A DNA stretch of 64,000 nucleotides, taken from the NCBI GenBank assembly GCA_964595955.1, contig CAZQSF010000005.1, forward strand, positions 16,833 to 80,832, given 5' to 3'. The notes beneath the pieces are model-generated. The model was not told the origin of the DNA. It made no database searches and worked only from the letters and a program-made list of their open reading frames with translations. Each line of letters starts with the position of its first letter. Position 1 is the stretch's first letter. The translations under genes were made by a program, and so were the position numbers. Shown here one piece after another: positions 7,665 through 17,297 of this stretch. Source of the stretch: JAJDFU01 sp964595955 (lineage in GTDB: Bacteria > Bacteroidota > Bacteroidia > Chitinophagales > Saprospiraceae).

Positions 7665-10226
7665 ATGAGAATCACCTTGTTTTTCTTGGCGGCCCTTCTG
7701 GCCGGCTGGGGTTGCCGGTCGGCGCGAGAATCCGCGGCCCCTACCCTGAAGATGGAGTTCCGCGAACTGGACACGCTCGAGATCGTAGCGGCACCGGTGC
7801 AGGATGACCTGGACCTGCCCCAGGCTCCGGACAGCCTACCCACCTACCGGGCAACTCCAGAACGCCGCCACGACCTCCTGCACACCCGGCTGGAATTGCG
7901 ATTCAACTGGGAAAACGAAACCGTGAAGGGCCGGGCCACCCTCAACCTCAGCCCCTACTTCTATTCCAGCAACGAACTCACCCTGGATGCCAAGGGATTT
8001 ACCTTCCATCAGGTGAGTATGGTAGGTAGCGAAGAACCCCTTACGTATAAATACGACGGGCAGCGGATAGGCATTCAGCTGGACAAAACCTACCGCCGGG
8101 GCGAAACCTATTCCCTCTACCTGGATTACACGGCTAAGCCCCGGGCTACCGGCGGCAGCAGCGCCATCACATCCGACCGAGGTCTTTTTTTCGTCAATCC
8201 CACAGGCCGCGTCCCCGGCAAGCCCCAGCAGATCTGGACCCAGGGTGAAACCGAGCACAACTCCCGCTGGTTTCCCACCATCGATCAGCCCAACGAACGC
8301 TGCACCCAGGAAATGTTCATCACCGTAGACGACCGGTTCCTGACCCTGTCCAACGGCTTGCTCCGTTCATCCACCCGCAACGACGACGGCACGCGAACCG
8401 ACTATTGGAAGCTGGACCAGGCCCACGCCCCTTACCTGTTTATGCTGGCCGTGGGGGAGTTTGCCGTAGTCCGCGACGAATGGAATGGCATCCCGCTTGC
8501 CTATTATGTGGAGCCCGCCTACAAAGCCGATGCCCGGGCCATTTTCGCCCACACGCCGGAGATGCTGACCTTCTTTTCCGAGAAACTGGGCCTGCAATAC
8601 CCCTGGCCCAAGTACAGCCAGATCGTCGTCAAGGACTATGTATCCGGCGCCATGGAAAACACCACGGCTTCCGTATTCGGAGACTTCGTTCAGCGCGACC
8701 GGAGAGAACTCTACCAGGACAACAACGACCGCATTGTGGCCCACGAGCTGTTTCACCAGTGGTTTGGCAATTACGTCACTTGCGAAAGTTGGTCCAACCT
8801 CACCCTGAACGAAGGCTTTGCCAACTACAGCGAATACCTTTGGTTTGAGCACAAATACGGGCGCGATGAGGCAGACATGCACCTGATGGAAGAGCGGAAC
8901 ACTTACATACAAACCACCCTGCTCCGGACGCACCCGCTCATTCATTTCCAGTATGCCGAGGCGGAGAATATGTTCGATGCCCATAGCTACAATAAGGGTG
9001 GGGCCGTACTCCATATGCTTCGCCACCAGCTGGGCGACGAGGCTTTCTTTGCCGGCTTAAACCAGTATCTGGTTGACAACGCCTATCAAGCCGTCGAAAT
9101 CCACGACCTGCGCCTGGCCTTCGAAAAAGTGACGGGCCGGGACCTCAACGGGTTCTTCGATCAGTGGTACCTCAGCAGCGGGCATCCGGACCTGAACATC
9201 CAATATGCCTACGAAGACGAAAACCGGCAGGTGCGCATAAGCGTGCGCCAGGAGCAGGATTTCGAAGGCGTGCCGGGGGTGTTTCGCCTGCCCACGGAAG
9301 TGGAAATACGCTACGCAGACCTCAGCGAAGAGCGATACCCCGTCGTGATCACAAAGCGGGAGCAGACCTTTACTTTTCCGGTCAAAGAAGAGCCTCTTCT
9401 GATCAGCCTGGATCCCAATCGCATCCTGCTGTGCGAACGCCGCGAGAACCGTTCGCCTGCTGAGTACGCCCTGCAGTACCGCCAGAGCGGGAGCGCTCCC
9501 GCCCGCTACGAGGCGCTAAATCAGCTGTTCCGCTCTGAGTTGCGCGATCGGGAAGCGCTGTTTCAGGAAGCCCTTGACGACCCCAGCTGGCAGATTCGGG
9601 ATCTGGTGCTCGGCTATTTCGAGGAGGGAATGCCCAGGTCAGTTCAGGAAAAAGTTCGCTCGCTGGCACGTTTCGACCCCCACGCCCGGATCCGGGAAAG
9701 TGCATTGATCACCCTTTTTGCGGCACAGGCGCCCGCTGCGGAGCGAACGGCTGTTGACGTGCTCGAACGGGACAGCGCTTTTGCGGTACTGGCCACCGCC
9801 CTGCAGGTGTTGGCAGAGCTAAATGCCGAGGAAGCACTCCCCTTCGCCCGCAACTGGGAGAAAGAATTTAAAAGCCTTCGCATGATCCAGGCCGTAGCTC
9901 AGGTATATGCTTCGGCCGGGCTGGAAGAAGCCCAGGCGTATTTCGAAAGGCACCTGCGCCAGGTGACGGGCTACGAATCTCACTCCTTTCTTTCTCATTA
10001 CGGCGAGCTTTTGCTGAAGACCGAGGGACCGGCCTTTGAAAGGGGCATTTCCTTACTTTTCGAGATCGGAAGGGATCCTTCCTCTTCGCGTTATCAGCGC
10101 TACGCGGCCGCGAACGCGCTCAACGGAATGAAGGAGCAACTCTCGAGCGACGAACCGGATGGTGCCCGCCTTCAGCTAATCCGCGACAAGCTGGACAAAC
10201 TCGAGTCCGACGGGATCGACGAGTAG
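7665..10226 (+). CDS. M1 family aminopeptidase, lipoprotein
   Basis: An 853-residue zinc aminopeptidase of the gluzincin clan. A lipoprotein signal (lipobox A-G-W-G-C) places it in the cell envelope. The N-terminal beta-domain is followed by the exopeptidase motif GAMEN at residues 328-332 and the zinc site HELFH at 360-364, with the third ligand Glu at 383 (HEXXH-X18-E, in WSNLTLNEGF). From about residue 600 a HEAT-like helical region follows (repeated ALxxLFRSELRDREALFQEAL-type helices). This architecture (catalytic domain plus C-terminal HEAT repeats) is typical of Bacteroidota cell-envelope PepN-like enzymes, which probably digest peptides in the periplasm. A second, more diverged M1 enzyme is encoded at 19674-22013. 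Confidence 0.94.
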   Translation: MRITLFFLAALLAGWGCRSARESAAPTLKMEFRELDTLEIVAAPVQDDLDLPQAPDSLPTYRATPERRHDLLHTRLELRFNWENETVKGRATLNLSPYFYSSNELTLDAKGFTFHQVSMVGSEEPLTYKYDGQRIGIQLDKTYRRGETYSLYLDYTAKPRATGGSSAITSDRGLFFVNPTGRVPGKPQQIWTQGETEHNSRWFPTIDQPNERCTQEMFITVDDRFLTLSNGLLRSSTRNDDGTRTDYWKLDQAHAPYLFMLAVGEFAVVRDEWNGIPLAYYVEPAYKADARAIFAHTPEMLTFFSEKLGLQYPWPKYSQIVVKDYVSGAMENTTASVFGDFVQRDRRELYQDNNDRIVAHELFHQWFGNYVTCESWSNLTLNEGFANYSEYLWFEHKYGRDEADMHLMEERNTYIQTTLLRTHPLIHFQYAEAENMFDAHSYNKGGAVLHMLRHQLGDEAFFAGLNQYLVDNAYQAVEIHDLRLAFEKVTGRDLNGFFDQWYLSSGHPDLNIQYAYEDENRQVRISVRQEQDFEGVPGVFRLPTEVEIRYADLSEERYPVVITKREQTFTFPVKEEPLLISLDPNRILLCERRENRSPAEYALQYRQSGSAPARYEALNQLFRSELRDREALFQEALDDPSWQIRDLVLGYFEEGMPRSVQEKVRSLARFDPHARIRESALITLFAAQAPAAERTAVDVLERDSAFAVLATALQVLAELNAEEALPFARNWEKEFKSLRMIQAVAQVYASAGLEEAQAYFERHLRQVTGYESHSFLSHYGELLLKTEGPAFERGISLLFEIGRDPSSSRYQRYAAANALNGMKEQLSSDEPDGARLQLIRDKLDKLESDGIDE

Positions 10227-10447
10227 CCCGAAGGTGCCACTCATTCACCTTATGGCCATTTTTTGCAGCAGGTGAAGGGGCTTTTGCCCTGCCTATTGAC
10301 TTTTCTTTCGAACCTCCCTATTTTACCTTTTCCCTGCCCTGAAAGAACCAAAGAATCCTTTGCACGGCGTTAAAATCGGCGAACCTTAAACCATTTGCCC
10401 CTGCCAAAGGGTTATCCATAGACATTACCAAGACGACGATACGGCAC

Positions 10448-13400
10448 ATGGCATCCAGCGATAATTATCAACTCCTTATTGAAAAGCTCGACCAGTTCAT
10501 CCGGAAATACTACATCAATCAGGTTATCCGGGGCAGCCTTTACAGTGTAGGCGTCATTCTGGCCACCTTTTTGCTTTTCAGCCTGCTCGAGCACCAGTAC
10601 TTTTTTGATGTTCCCACCCGAAAAGTGCTATTCTTTGCCTTCCTGGGCATCAGCCTGCTGGCACTCGGCTTTTGGGTGTTCGCGCCTCTCCTTCACTACT
10701 TTCGCCTCGGCAAGGTGATCTCTCATGAACAAGCCGCCCAGATCGTAGGCTCCCACTTTACCGAAGTCAAGGACAAACTGCTCAACGTTTTGCATCTGAA
10801 ACGCCAGAGCGATGGCCAGAGCAACCGGGACCTGATTCTGGCGAGCATCCAGCAAAAGACGGAAGAACTCAGGCCTGTGCCTTTTCAAAAGGCGATCAAC
10901 CTGAACCAAAACCGGAAATACCTGCGCTATGCACTCCCCCCGTTGCTGGTCCTGCTGATCCTTTTGTTTGCAGCTCCCAGCGTTATCCGCGACAGCACCC
11001 ATCGACTGATCCATAACAATGAGGCCTTTGAAAAACCGGCGCCTTTTCAGTTTCGCCTTCAGGACGAGAAGCCTTCGGTGGTCCAGTATGAAGACTATCC
11101 CCTGGAGGTTCGCGTGGAGGGGCAAGCCCTCCCGGATGAGGTCTTCATTGAGGTGGACGGTTACCAGTACCGCATGGGCAAAACCGATAAGCAGACGTTC
11201 ACCTATCGCTTCAGCAATGTTCAGCGGGAACAGGAGTTCCGCCTGTCGGCTGCCGAGGTGGTTTCGCCTTCCTTCACGCTGGAGGTCCTGCGCAAGCCCA
11301 TTGTAGCCGGCTTCGAAATTGAGCTGGATTACCCGGCTTATACCGGCCGTCGCGACGAGACCCTCACCAATGTAGGCGACCTTTCCGTTCCGGCCGGAAC
11401 GCTTATCAACTGGGCCTTTCAGGCCGAGCATACCGAGCAGATCGATCTCTTTTTCTCCGGCAAGGGCGAGCGGGTAAGCGCCCGCCGCAGCGGGGAAAAT
11501 TACTTCACCTATAAAAAGCAGGCATTCCAGGGCGAGCTGTACAAATTGTTCATGTCCAATCCGGCTCTGCAAGATGCCGACTCCATCACCTATTCCCTGG
11601 CGGTGACCCCCGACCAGCACCCCAGCATCCAGGCCGATGAATTTCGCGACAGCACGCTGCGCAAGGTGCTCTTCTTCATTGGCGAAGCCAGCGATGACTA
11701 CGGGCTTCTCAACCTCTCCTTCAACTACCGGATTACGGAAGAATCCGGGAAGGAAGGCCCCCTTCAAACTGTGAGCCTGGGCTCGCCCGAAAGCAAAAAA
11801 ACGTCTTTCGACTACGTCTTTGACGTCAATGAACTGCAACTGCAGCCCGGTCAGGAGGTGAACTACTACTTCGAGGTGTATGACAACGACGCCATCTATG
11901 GCAGCAAAGTGGCCCGGACTCAAATCATGCGGTATGCCATGCCCACGGTAGAGGAGTTCGAGGCCATGGCCGAGCAAAATGACGAAGACATCAAGAAAAA
12001 TCTCGAAGAAGCCGTAAAAGAATCCAGGAAGATCCAGGAGGAACTGCAACGGGCTCGAGAAAAACTCCTGCAGGAAGAAGAATTGGACTGGCAAAGCCGA
12101 AAGGACCTGGAAAAGCTTCTCGAGCGTCAGCAAGAACTCCAGGAACAGATGGAGGAAGCCCGGGAAAAATTTGAGGAAAACCGGGAAAATGAAGAGGAGT
12201 ACAAGCAATTGGACGAAAGCATAGAGGAAAAGCAGGACCAGCTGGAAAAGCTCTTTCAGGAGAGTATGGACCAGGAAATGGAGGAGCTGCTGCAGCAAAT
12301 CCAACAGCTCATGGAAGAGCTGGAGAAAGATCAGGCTTTGGAGATGATGGAAGAGATGAAATACCAGGACCAGGAGATGGAAATGGAGATGGAGCGTTTG
12401 CTGGAACTCTACAAACAACTGGAGCTGGAGAAGGAAGTGATGGACGCCGTGGATAAGTTGGAAAAGCTGGCGGAAGAGGAGCAAGCACTCAGCGAACAAA
12501 CCCAGCAGGAGCAGGAGAACACCGAGGAGCTTCAGAAAAAGCAGGAGGAAATCCTGGATCAATTTGACAAGTTGCAGAAGAAAATGGACGATATCCAGGA
12601 GAAGAATCAGGAACTGGAAAAACCCAAAAACCTGGGTTCTCCCCAGGAACAAATGGAGGATATCGAGCTGGATATGAAGCGCAGCCAGCAACAAATGCAA
12701 CAACAGCAGACCCAGAAAGCTTCCGAGTCGCAGAAGAAGGCATCCGAGAAAATGCAGGAAATGGCCGAACAAATGGCCAACAGCATGCAGGCAGGACAAA
12801 TGCAGCAAATGCAGGAAGACATCGAATCTCTGCGCCAGCTCCTGGAAAACCTCGTGGGGCTATCTTTTGATCAGGAGGACCTCATGGACGAGTTTGCCCA
12901 AACCAGCCTGAATACGCCCCGCTACGTCAGCCTCATTCAGCAGCAGTTTAAACTCAAAGACGACTTCGGACTCATCGAAGACAGCCTTCAGGCCCTTAGC
13001 AAACGCGTGTTTCAGATCGAGAGCTTCGTCACCGAAAAAGTGAGCGAGATCAATGACAATATGCGTCAAAGCCTGGATGACCTGGAAGAGCGCCGCCTGG
13101 CACAAGCTACGGATCACCAGCAGCGAAGCATGAAAAACACGAACGACCTGGCGCTCATGCTCAGTGAGGTCATGAACCAAATGCAGCAGCAGCTATCTTC
13201 TCAGATGAAGGGCCAGCAAATGTGCAATAAGCCCAACAATTCCGGCCAGCAGGGCCGAAAGCCCATGGACAAGATCGTACAAGGCCAGCAAAAGCTCAAT
13301 GAGGACATGCGAAAGGCCATGGAAAAACGCAGGCAGCAGCAGGGCAAGCAAGGGGAAGGAGGCAGCGCCAAAGAGTACGCCGAAATGGCCCGCCGCCAGG

Positions 13401-13789
13401 CCGAATTGCGCCGGGCCATGGAGGAAAAGCAAAAAGAACTGCGCCAACAAGGCAAGGGCAACCCCAAGTTGCAGGAGCTCATCGAGCAAATGGATAAGGT
13501 GGAGACCGATTTGGTCAATAAAAAGCTGACCAATGAGATGTTGATGCGTCAGAAGGACATCCTCAACCGTTTGCTCGAACACGAAAAAGCCGAACGCGAG
13601 CAGGAGTACGAGGAAAAGCGGAAATCGGAAACGGCGCAAGAACCGGATCGACAAATGCCCCCGGCGCTGGAGGAGTACCTGCGCAAGCGAAAAGCCGAAG
13701 TGGAGCAATACAAAACCGTATCCCCAAACCTCAAACCATACTACAAAAACCTGGTTGAGCAGTACCTCAACAGCCTTCAGGCAGACTAA
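10448..13789 (+). CDS. DUF4175 family membrane protein with giant coiled coil
   Basis: An 1113-residue protein. Two transmembrane helices lie near the N-terminus (about residues 27-47 and 60-80) and a third at about 157-175. A beta-rich extracytoplasmic part follows (about 190-500), and the C-terminal half (about 510-1110) is an exceptionally Glu/Gln/Lys/Met-rich coiled coil with long runs of EEL, QEE and QQMQ. Bacteroidota proteins of this layout carry the DUF4175 label; function is unknown. The downstream order (RsbW-like ATPase, then ybeY) is one that recurs in Bacteroidota, where mnmG often follows; here thrA follows instead. A TACCTTTT promoter-like box at 10324-10331 lies upstream. The compositional bias also creates long false ORFs on the opposite strand. 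Confidence 0.85.
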   Translation: MASSDNYQLLIEKLDQFIRKYYINQVIRGSLYSVGVILATFLLFSLLEHQYFFDVPTRKVLFFAFLGISLLALGFWVFAPLLHYFRLGKVISHEQAAQIVGSHFTEVKDKLLNVLHLKRQSDGQSNRDLILASIQQKTEELRPVPFQKAINLNQNRKYLRYALPPLLVLLILLFAAPSVIRDSTHRLIHNNEAFEKPAPFQFRLQDEKPSVVQYEDYPLEVRVEGQALPDEVFIEVDGYQYRMGKTDKQTFTYRFSNVQREQEFRLSAAEVVSPSFTLEVLRKPIVAGFEIELDYPAYTGRRDETLTNVGDLSVPAGTLINWAFQAEHTEQIDLFFSGKGERVSARRSGENYFTYKKQAFQGELYKLFMSNPALQDADSITYSLAVTPDQHPSIQADEFRDSTLRKVLFFIGEASDDYGLLNLSFNYRITEESGKEGPLQTVSLGSPESKKTSFDYVFDVNELQLQPGQEVNYYFEVYDNDAIYGSKVARTQIMRYAMPTVEEFEAMAEQNDEDIKKNLEEAVKESRKIQEELQRAREKLLQEEELDWQSRKDLEKLLERQQELQEQMEEAREKFEENRENEEEYKQLDESIEEKQDQLEKLFQESMDQEMEELLQQIQQLMEELEKDQALEMMEEMKYQDQEMEMEMERLLELYKQLELEKEVMDAVDKLEKLAEEEQALSEQTQQEQENTEELQKKQEEILDQFDKLQKKMDDIQEKNQELEKPKNLGSPQEQMEDIELDMKRSQQQMQQQQTQKASESQKKASEKMQEMAEQMANSMQAGQMQQMQEDIESLRQLLENLVGLSFDQEDLMDEFAQTSLNTPRYVSLIQQQFKLKDDFGLIEDSLQALSKRVFQIESFVTEKVSEINDNMRQSLDDLEERRLAQATDHQQRSMKNTNDLALMLSEVMNQMQQQLSSQMKGQQMCNKPNNSGQQGRKPMDKIVQGQQKLNEDMRKAMEKRRQQQGKQGEGGSAKEYAEMARRQAELRRAMEEKQKELRQQGKGNPKLQELIEQMDKVETDLVNKKLTNEMLMRQKDILNRLLEHEKAEREQEYEEKRKSETAQEPDRQMPPALEEYLRKRKAEVEQYKTVSPNLKPYYKNLVEQYLNSLQAD

Positions 13790-13869
13790 GCCCCCTTTTC
13801 CGCATAACCCATGAATGTATCCAAGGCTTGATTTTAAAAGAGCTTTGGACTAAATTACCAGAAGCGGAA

Positions 13870-14277
13870 ATGAGAAATGACCATACTTTCATGCTGAAAT
13901 TACCTTCGGAGCCCTCCAGCATTTCCCTGCTGGAGGCCTACGTTGAACGCATCGTGCTGAAATACAAGATCAAACCCGATCTGTACGGCAACATCCTGAT
14001 CAGTCTTACCGAGGCGGTGAATAACGCCATCATACACGGCAACCAGCAGGACCGAAAAAAGAAGGTACTCATCGGTATGCGAAAAATGGGCCGCCAGATC
14101 TGCTTTAAAGTATCGGACGAAGGCCGCGGCTTCGATTTCTCCAACCTGCCCGACCCAACGAGCCCGGAAAACCGCTGTGAATGCGGTGGCCGGGGCGTAT
14201 TTATCATCCAGCATCTCGCCGACGATGTGGCTTTCCACGACAACGGCAGTACTGTCGAATTACAGTTCCGCCTGTGA
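13870..14277 (+). CDS. RsbW-like ATP-binding protein (HATPase_c, anti-sigma factor/serine kinase type)
   Basis: A 135-residue single-domain GHKL ATPase. The N box is visible in LTEAVNNAIIHGN, the G1 box in DEGRGFDF and the G2-like segment in GGRGVFIIQHLAD. Stand-alone HATPases of this size act as anti-sigma factors or serine kinases in partner-switching pathways (RsbW/SpoIIAB type). The ATG at 13870 (MRNDHTF) is preferred to the TTG at 13828. The stop codon overlaps the ybeY start by one base (TGATG), so translation is probably coupled. No sigma factor or STAS protein is adjacent, but a SpoIIE/RsbU-type phosphatase is encoded at 49351-50646. The partner is unknown. Confidence 0.88.
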   Translation: MRNDHTFMLKLPSEPSSISLLEAYVERIVLKYKIKPDLYGNILISLTEAVNNAIIHGNQQDRKKKVLIGMRKMGRQICFKVSDEGRGFDFSNLPDPTSPENRCECGGRGVFIIQHLADDVAFHDNGSTVELQFRL

Positions 14278-14759
14278 TGGATGCCCTTGCCCCCCAATGG
14301 CCGGAAGACCCCCCCTTCGATGAAAAGGTGCGCTTCTTCTCAGAAATGGCCGGCTTCGATCCGCCGGGAGCTGAGCCCCTCATTCCCTGGATCGAAAAGG
14401 TCGTCCAAATCGAAGGTGCCCGCTTGTACTTCGTTCAATTTATCTTTTGCAGCGACGAATACCTGCATCAAAAAAACCTGGAGTACCTGCAACACGATAC
14501 CTATACCGACGTCATCACGTTTCCCTACCAGGATCCCCCGATCGTAGAAGGCGACATATTTATAAGCGTGGAACGCGTACACGACAATGCGCGCCAGCAG
14601 AACATCGCCTTTTCAAACGAGTTGCACCGGGTGATGATCCACGGCGTACTGCACCTGTGTGGATACGGCGATGCCGAACCGGCAGATCGCCATCGGATGA
14701 AAGAGCGGGAGGACGCTGCCCTTTCGCTCTGGCAGCGCGAGTTTTCGCCTTCCGCCTAA
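14277..14759 (+). CDS. ybeY: Endoribonuclease YbeY (16S rRNA maturation)
   Basis: A 160-residue zinc-dependent endoribonuclease needed for 16S rRNA 3'-end maturation and ribosome quality control. The signature H-G-V-L-H-L-C-G-Y-G-D (three-histidine H-x3-H-x5-H motif, the last His in AEPADRH) is present near residues 121-137, preceded by TDVITFPY and EGDIFIS. The start at 14277 overlaps the stop of the upstream ATPase gene by one base and gives the expected family length. A hairpin at 14761-14783 may end this operon. Confidence 0.95.
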   Translation: MDALAPQWPEDPPFDEKVRFFSEMAGFDPPGAEPLIPWIEKVVQIEGARLYFVQFIFCSDEYLHQKNLEYLQHDTYTDVITFPYQDPPIVEGDIFISVERVHDNARQQNIAFSNELHRVMIHGVLHLCGYGDAEPADRHRMKEREDAALSLWQREFSPSA

Positions 14760-14760
14760 G

Positions 14761-14783
14761 CCCGGCCGGAAGGCGCCGGGTTT
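14761..14783 (+). terminator. Possible terminator after ybeY
   Basis: Stem CCCGGC/GCCGGG with an 8-base loop, followed by TTT. The stem is GC-rich but short and the U tract is minimal. Confidence 0.45.
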
Positions 14784-14802
14784 ACCATTGACCAACTTCT
14801 GC

Positions 14803-14810
14803 TACCTTTA
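14803..14810 (+). promoter_or_regulatory. Probable -7 element for the thrABC operon
   Basis: TACCTTTA matches seven of the eight positions of the Bacteroidota -7 box TAnnTTTG (last base A instead of G), 22 bp before the thrA start. A TTTA at 14781-14784 with an 18-bp spacer could be a weak -33. The same TACCTTTA variant occurs upstream of pdxA and of the OmpA lipoprotein gene at 62893. Confidence 0.5.
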
Positions 14811-14831
14811 TATCCCCCAAGAAGATGCCGT

Positions 14832-17297
14832 ATGAAAGTTCTCAAATTCGGGGGCTCCTCCGTAGCCTCGCCGGATCGAATCAGCACCGTGCTGAATATC
14901 CTCCGGCAACGCCTCAATCAGGGTGAACAAATGGCCGTGGTGTTCTCCGCTTTTGGCGGCGTTACCGACAGCCTGGTGCAAATGGGCCGGATGGCCGAAG
15001 CCGGAGACCGAACCTTCGAACAGCTTGTAGAGGCGTTCAGCAAACGCCACCGCGATACGGCCCAAGCCCTGCTGGACGACGAACAACTCACCCAGGTGCT
15101 TCCCCAGTTGAAGGAAAACCACGAGGTGCTCAACAATCTGCTCCACGGGGTTTTTCTGGTGCGCGAAGCCTCGGCCCGCACCATGGACTACATCCTGAGT
15201 TTCGGCGAACGCAATTCGGCATTCCTCATTACCCATGCCTTGCAACAAGCCGGTATACCGGCACAATACCTGGATGCTCGCCACCTGGTTAAAACCGATG
15301 AAGCCTTCGGATCCGCCAAGGTAGATCCGGAAACGACCTACCGAAACCTGCGCGAGCACTTTTCTCAATCAACTGATTTACAAATAGTTACGGGCTTTAT
15401 TGCCTCCACACCAGGCGGGCTGACCACCACCCTGGGGCGGGGCGGATCAGACTATACGGCCGCCTTGCTGGGGGCAGCTTTGGATGCCGAAGCCATTGAG
15501 ATCTGGACGGACGTGGACGGCGTCCTCACAGCGGATCCCCGCCGCGTGCGCAAAGCATTTACCCTGCCCAGTCTTTCCTACGCGGAGGCTACGGAGCTTT
15601 CCCACTTTGGCGCCAAGGTCATTTACCCGCCAACCATCCACCCCGCCATGGCCAAGGGCATCCCCCTGTACATTCGCAATACCTTTAATCCGGATTTTCC
15701 GGGTACGCGCATCGCGCAGGAGAGCGAAGGGCACGGGCATGCGGTTACGGGCATCTCTTCCATCCACGGGATTGCCCTGCTCACCCTGCAGGGCGGCGGA
15801 CTGGTGGGGGGAGTCGGAAGTGCCGCCCGCTTGTTCAGCGCCCTGGCCCGGGAGGGCATCAACATCATCCTCATCACCCAGGGGTCTTCCGAGCAGTCTA
15901 TTACCTTCGCTGTTCGGCCCGAACAGGCCCTGGCGGCCAAAAAGGCGACGGAGCACGCGTTTCAGATAGAGTACAAACAGGGTCTGGTAGAGCCCGTCCG
16001 GGTGGAGGAGTCCTTGTCGGTCGTCGCCATTATCGGGGAGCGCATGCGCTACCGCCCCGGTATTGCGGGCCGCCTTTTTGAAGCCCTGGGAAAGAACGGT
16101 GTCAACGTCATCGCCATTGCGCAGGGGTCTTCCGAGTTGAACATATCTGTGGTCGTCCGGCAGCAGGACGAAACAAAAGCGCTGAATGCCCTGCACGATG
16201 CCTTTTTCCTGTCTGACGTAAAGGTCCTTCATCTTTTTATGGTCGGAGTGGGGCTTATCGGAAGTACCCTGATCGAGCAAATCCTCCGGCAGGCTATCTA
16301 CCTTCGCGAAAAGCAGTCGCTCGAAGTTCGCGTGGTCGGTATGGCCAACAGCCGGAAAATGCTGTTCGACCCGGACGGGATCGACCTGGGCCAATGGCGC
16401 GAGCACCTGGAGGCAAGGGGTTCCGCCATGGAGATCGGTGCTTACATCGAGCGCATGAACGAACTCAACCTGTCCAACAGCATTTTCCTCGACAATACGG
16501 CAAACCCGGATATTGCCGGGCATTACTCCCGGATCCTGGATGCCAGCATTTCCATTTCCACCCCCAATAAAATTGCCGCATCGGGTCCGTATGCCCGGTA
16601 TAAAGCCTTAAAAGAGCAGGCCGATCGAAAGGGCGTTCAACTTCTCTATGAAACCAATGTGGGTGCCGGGCTCCCCGTGCTTTCCACCCTGCATGACCTG
16701 ATCACCAGCGGCGATGAGATTCTGCAGATCGAAGGCGTTTTGTCCGGCTCGCTATCTTACATTTTCAATACGTTTTCATCCGATAGACCTTTCAGCGAGG
16801 TCGTTAAAGAGGCTGCAGAAGGGGGGCTTACGGAGCCCGACCCGCGCGAAGACCTCAGCGGGCAGGACGTGCGCCGCAAACTGGTCATCCTCGCCAGAGA
16901 GACCGGCCTGCCGCTTGAACCCGAAGACGTAGCCATGGAGCCCCTGCTTCCGGCACATCTTTTCGAAGCTCCCGATGTCGACTCCTTTTTCGAACGGCTA
17001 CCGGATGAAGATGGGGCCTGGGTCCGGCGGTTTCAAGACGCCAGGGAAGGACACGGCCGCCTGCGGTTCATTGCGACCCTGGACCGACAGGGTCGCAAAG
17101 CGCGCATCGGCCTGCGCGCGGTGGATTCGGCCAGCCCGTTTTATGCGCTGGAAGGTAGCGACAACATGATCGTTTTCACGAGCGCCCGATACCGCGACCG
17201 CCCCCTGGTCGTTCGCGGCCCGGGCGCCGGAGCAGATGTGACGGCAGCCGGTGTTTTTGCCGAAGTACTCAAAATTGGAAACTATCTGAGCTCATGA
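14832..17297 (+). CDS. thrA: Bifunctional aspartate kinase / homoserine dehydrogenase I
   Basis: An 821-residue fusion enzyme catalysing the first and third steps of threonine biosynthesis: ATP-dependent phosphorylation of aspartate and NAD(P)H-dependent reduction of aspartate semialdehyde. The kinase half begins with KFGGSSVAS (residues 5-13) and contains the RGGSDYTAALLGAAL and WTDVDGVLTADPR motifs. Two ACT regulatory domains follow (about 315-465; each with an SSE-(Q/L)-(S/N)-I-(T/S) strand). The dehydrogenase half starts with the nucleotide-binding VGVGLIG near 471 and contains ETNVGAGLPVLSTL and GVLSGSLSYIFN. The ACT pair implies threonine feedback inhibition. First gene of thrABC; its stop overlaps the thrB start by 4 bp (ATGA). 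Confidence 0.97.
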   Translation: MKVLKFGGSSVASPDRISTVLNILRQRLNQGEQMAVVFSAFGGVTDSLVQMGRMAEAGDRTFEQLVEAFSKRHRDTAQALLDDEQLTQVLPQLKENHEVLNNLLHGVFLVREASARTMDYILSFGERNSAFLITHALQQAGIPAQYLDARHLVKTDEAFGSAKVDPETTYRNLREHFSQSTDLQIVTGFIASTPGGLTTTLGRGGSDYTAALLGAALDAEAIEIWTDVDGVLTADPRRVRKAFTLPSLSYAEATELSHFGAKVIYPPTIHPAMAKGIPLYIRNTFNPDFPGTRIAQESEGHGHAVTGISSIHGIALLTLQGGGLVGGVGSAARLFSALAREGINIILITQGSSEQSITFAVRPEQALAAKKATEHAFQIEYKQGLVEPVRVEESLSVVAIIGERMRYRPGIAGRLFEALGKNGVNVIAIAQGSSELNISVVVRQQDETKALNALHDAFFLSDVKVLHLFMVGVGLIGSTLIEQILRQAIYLREKQSLEVRVVGMANSRKMLFDPDGIDLGQWREHLEARGSAMEIGAYIERMNELNLSNSIFLDNTANPDIAGHYSRILDASISISTPNKIAASGPYARYKALKEQADRKGVQLLYETNVGAGLPVLSTLHDLITSGDEILQIEGVLSGSLSYIFNTFSSDRPFSEVVKEAAEGGLTEPDPREDLSGQDVRRKLVILARETGLPLEPEDVAMEPLLPAHLFEAPDVDSFFERLPDEDGAWVRRFQDAREGHGRLRFIATLDRQGRKARIGLRAVDSASPFYALEGSDNMIVFTSARYRDRPLVVRGPGAGADVTAAGVFAEVLKIGNYLSS

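Noticed and set aside
10628..12808. Long minus-strand ORF (about 726 residues) in the DUF4175 gene
   Set aside because: It is Leu/Phe-rich because the coding strand is Glu/Gln/Lys-rich; it is the mirror of the coiled coil, not a gene.
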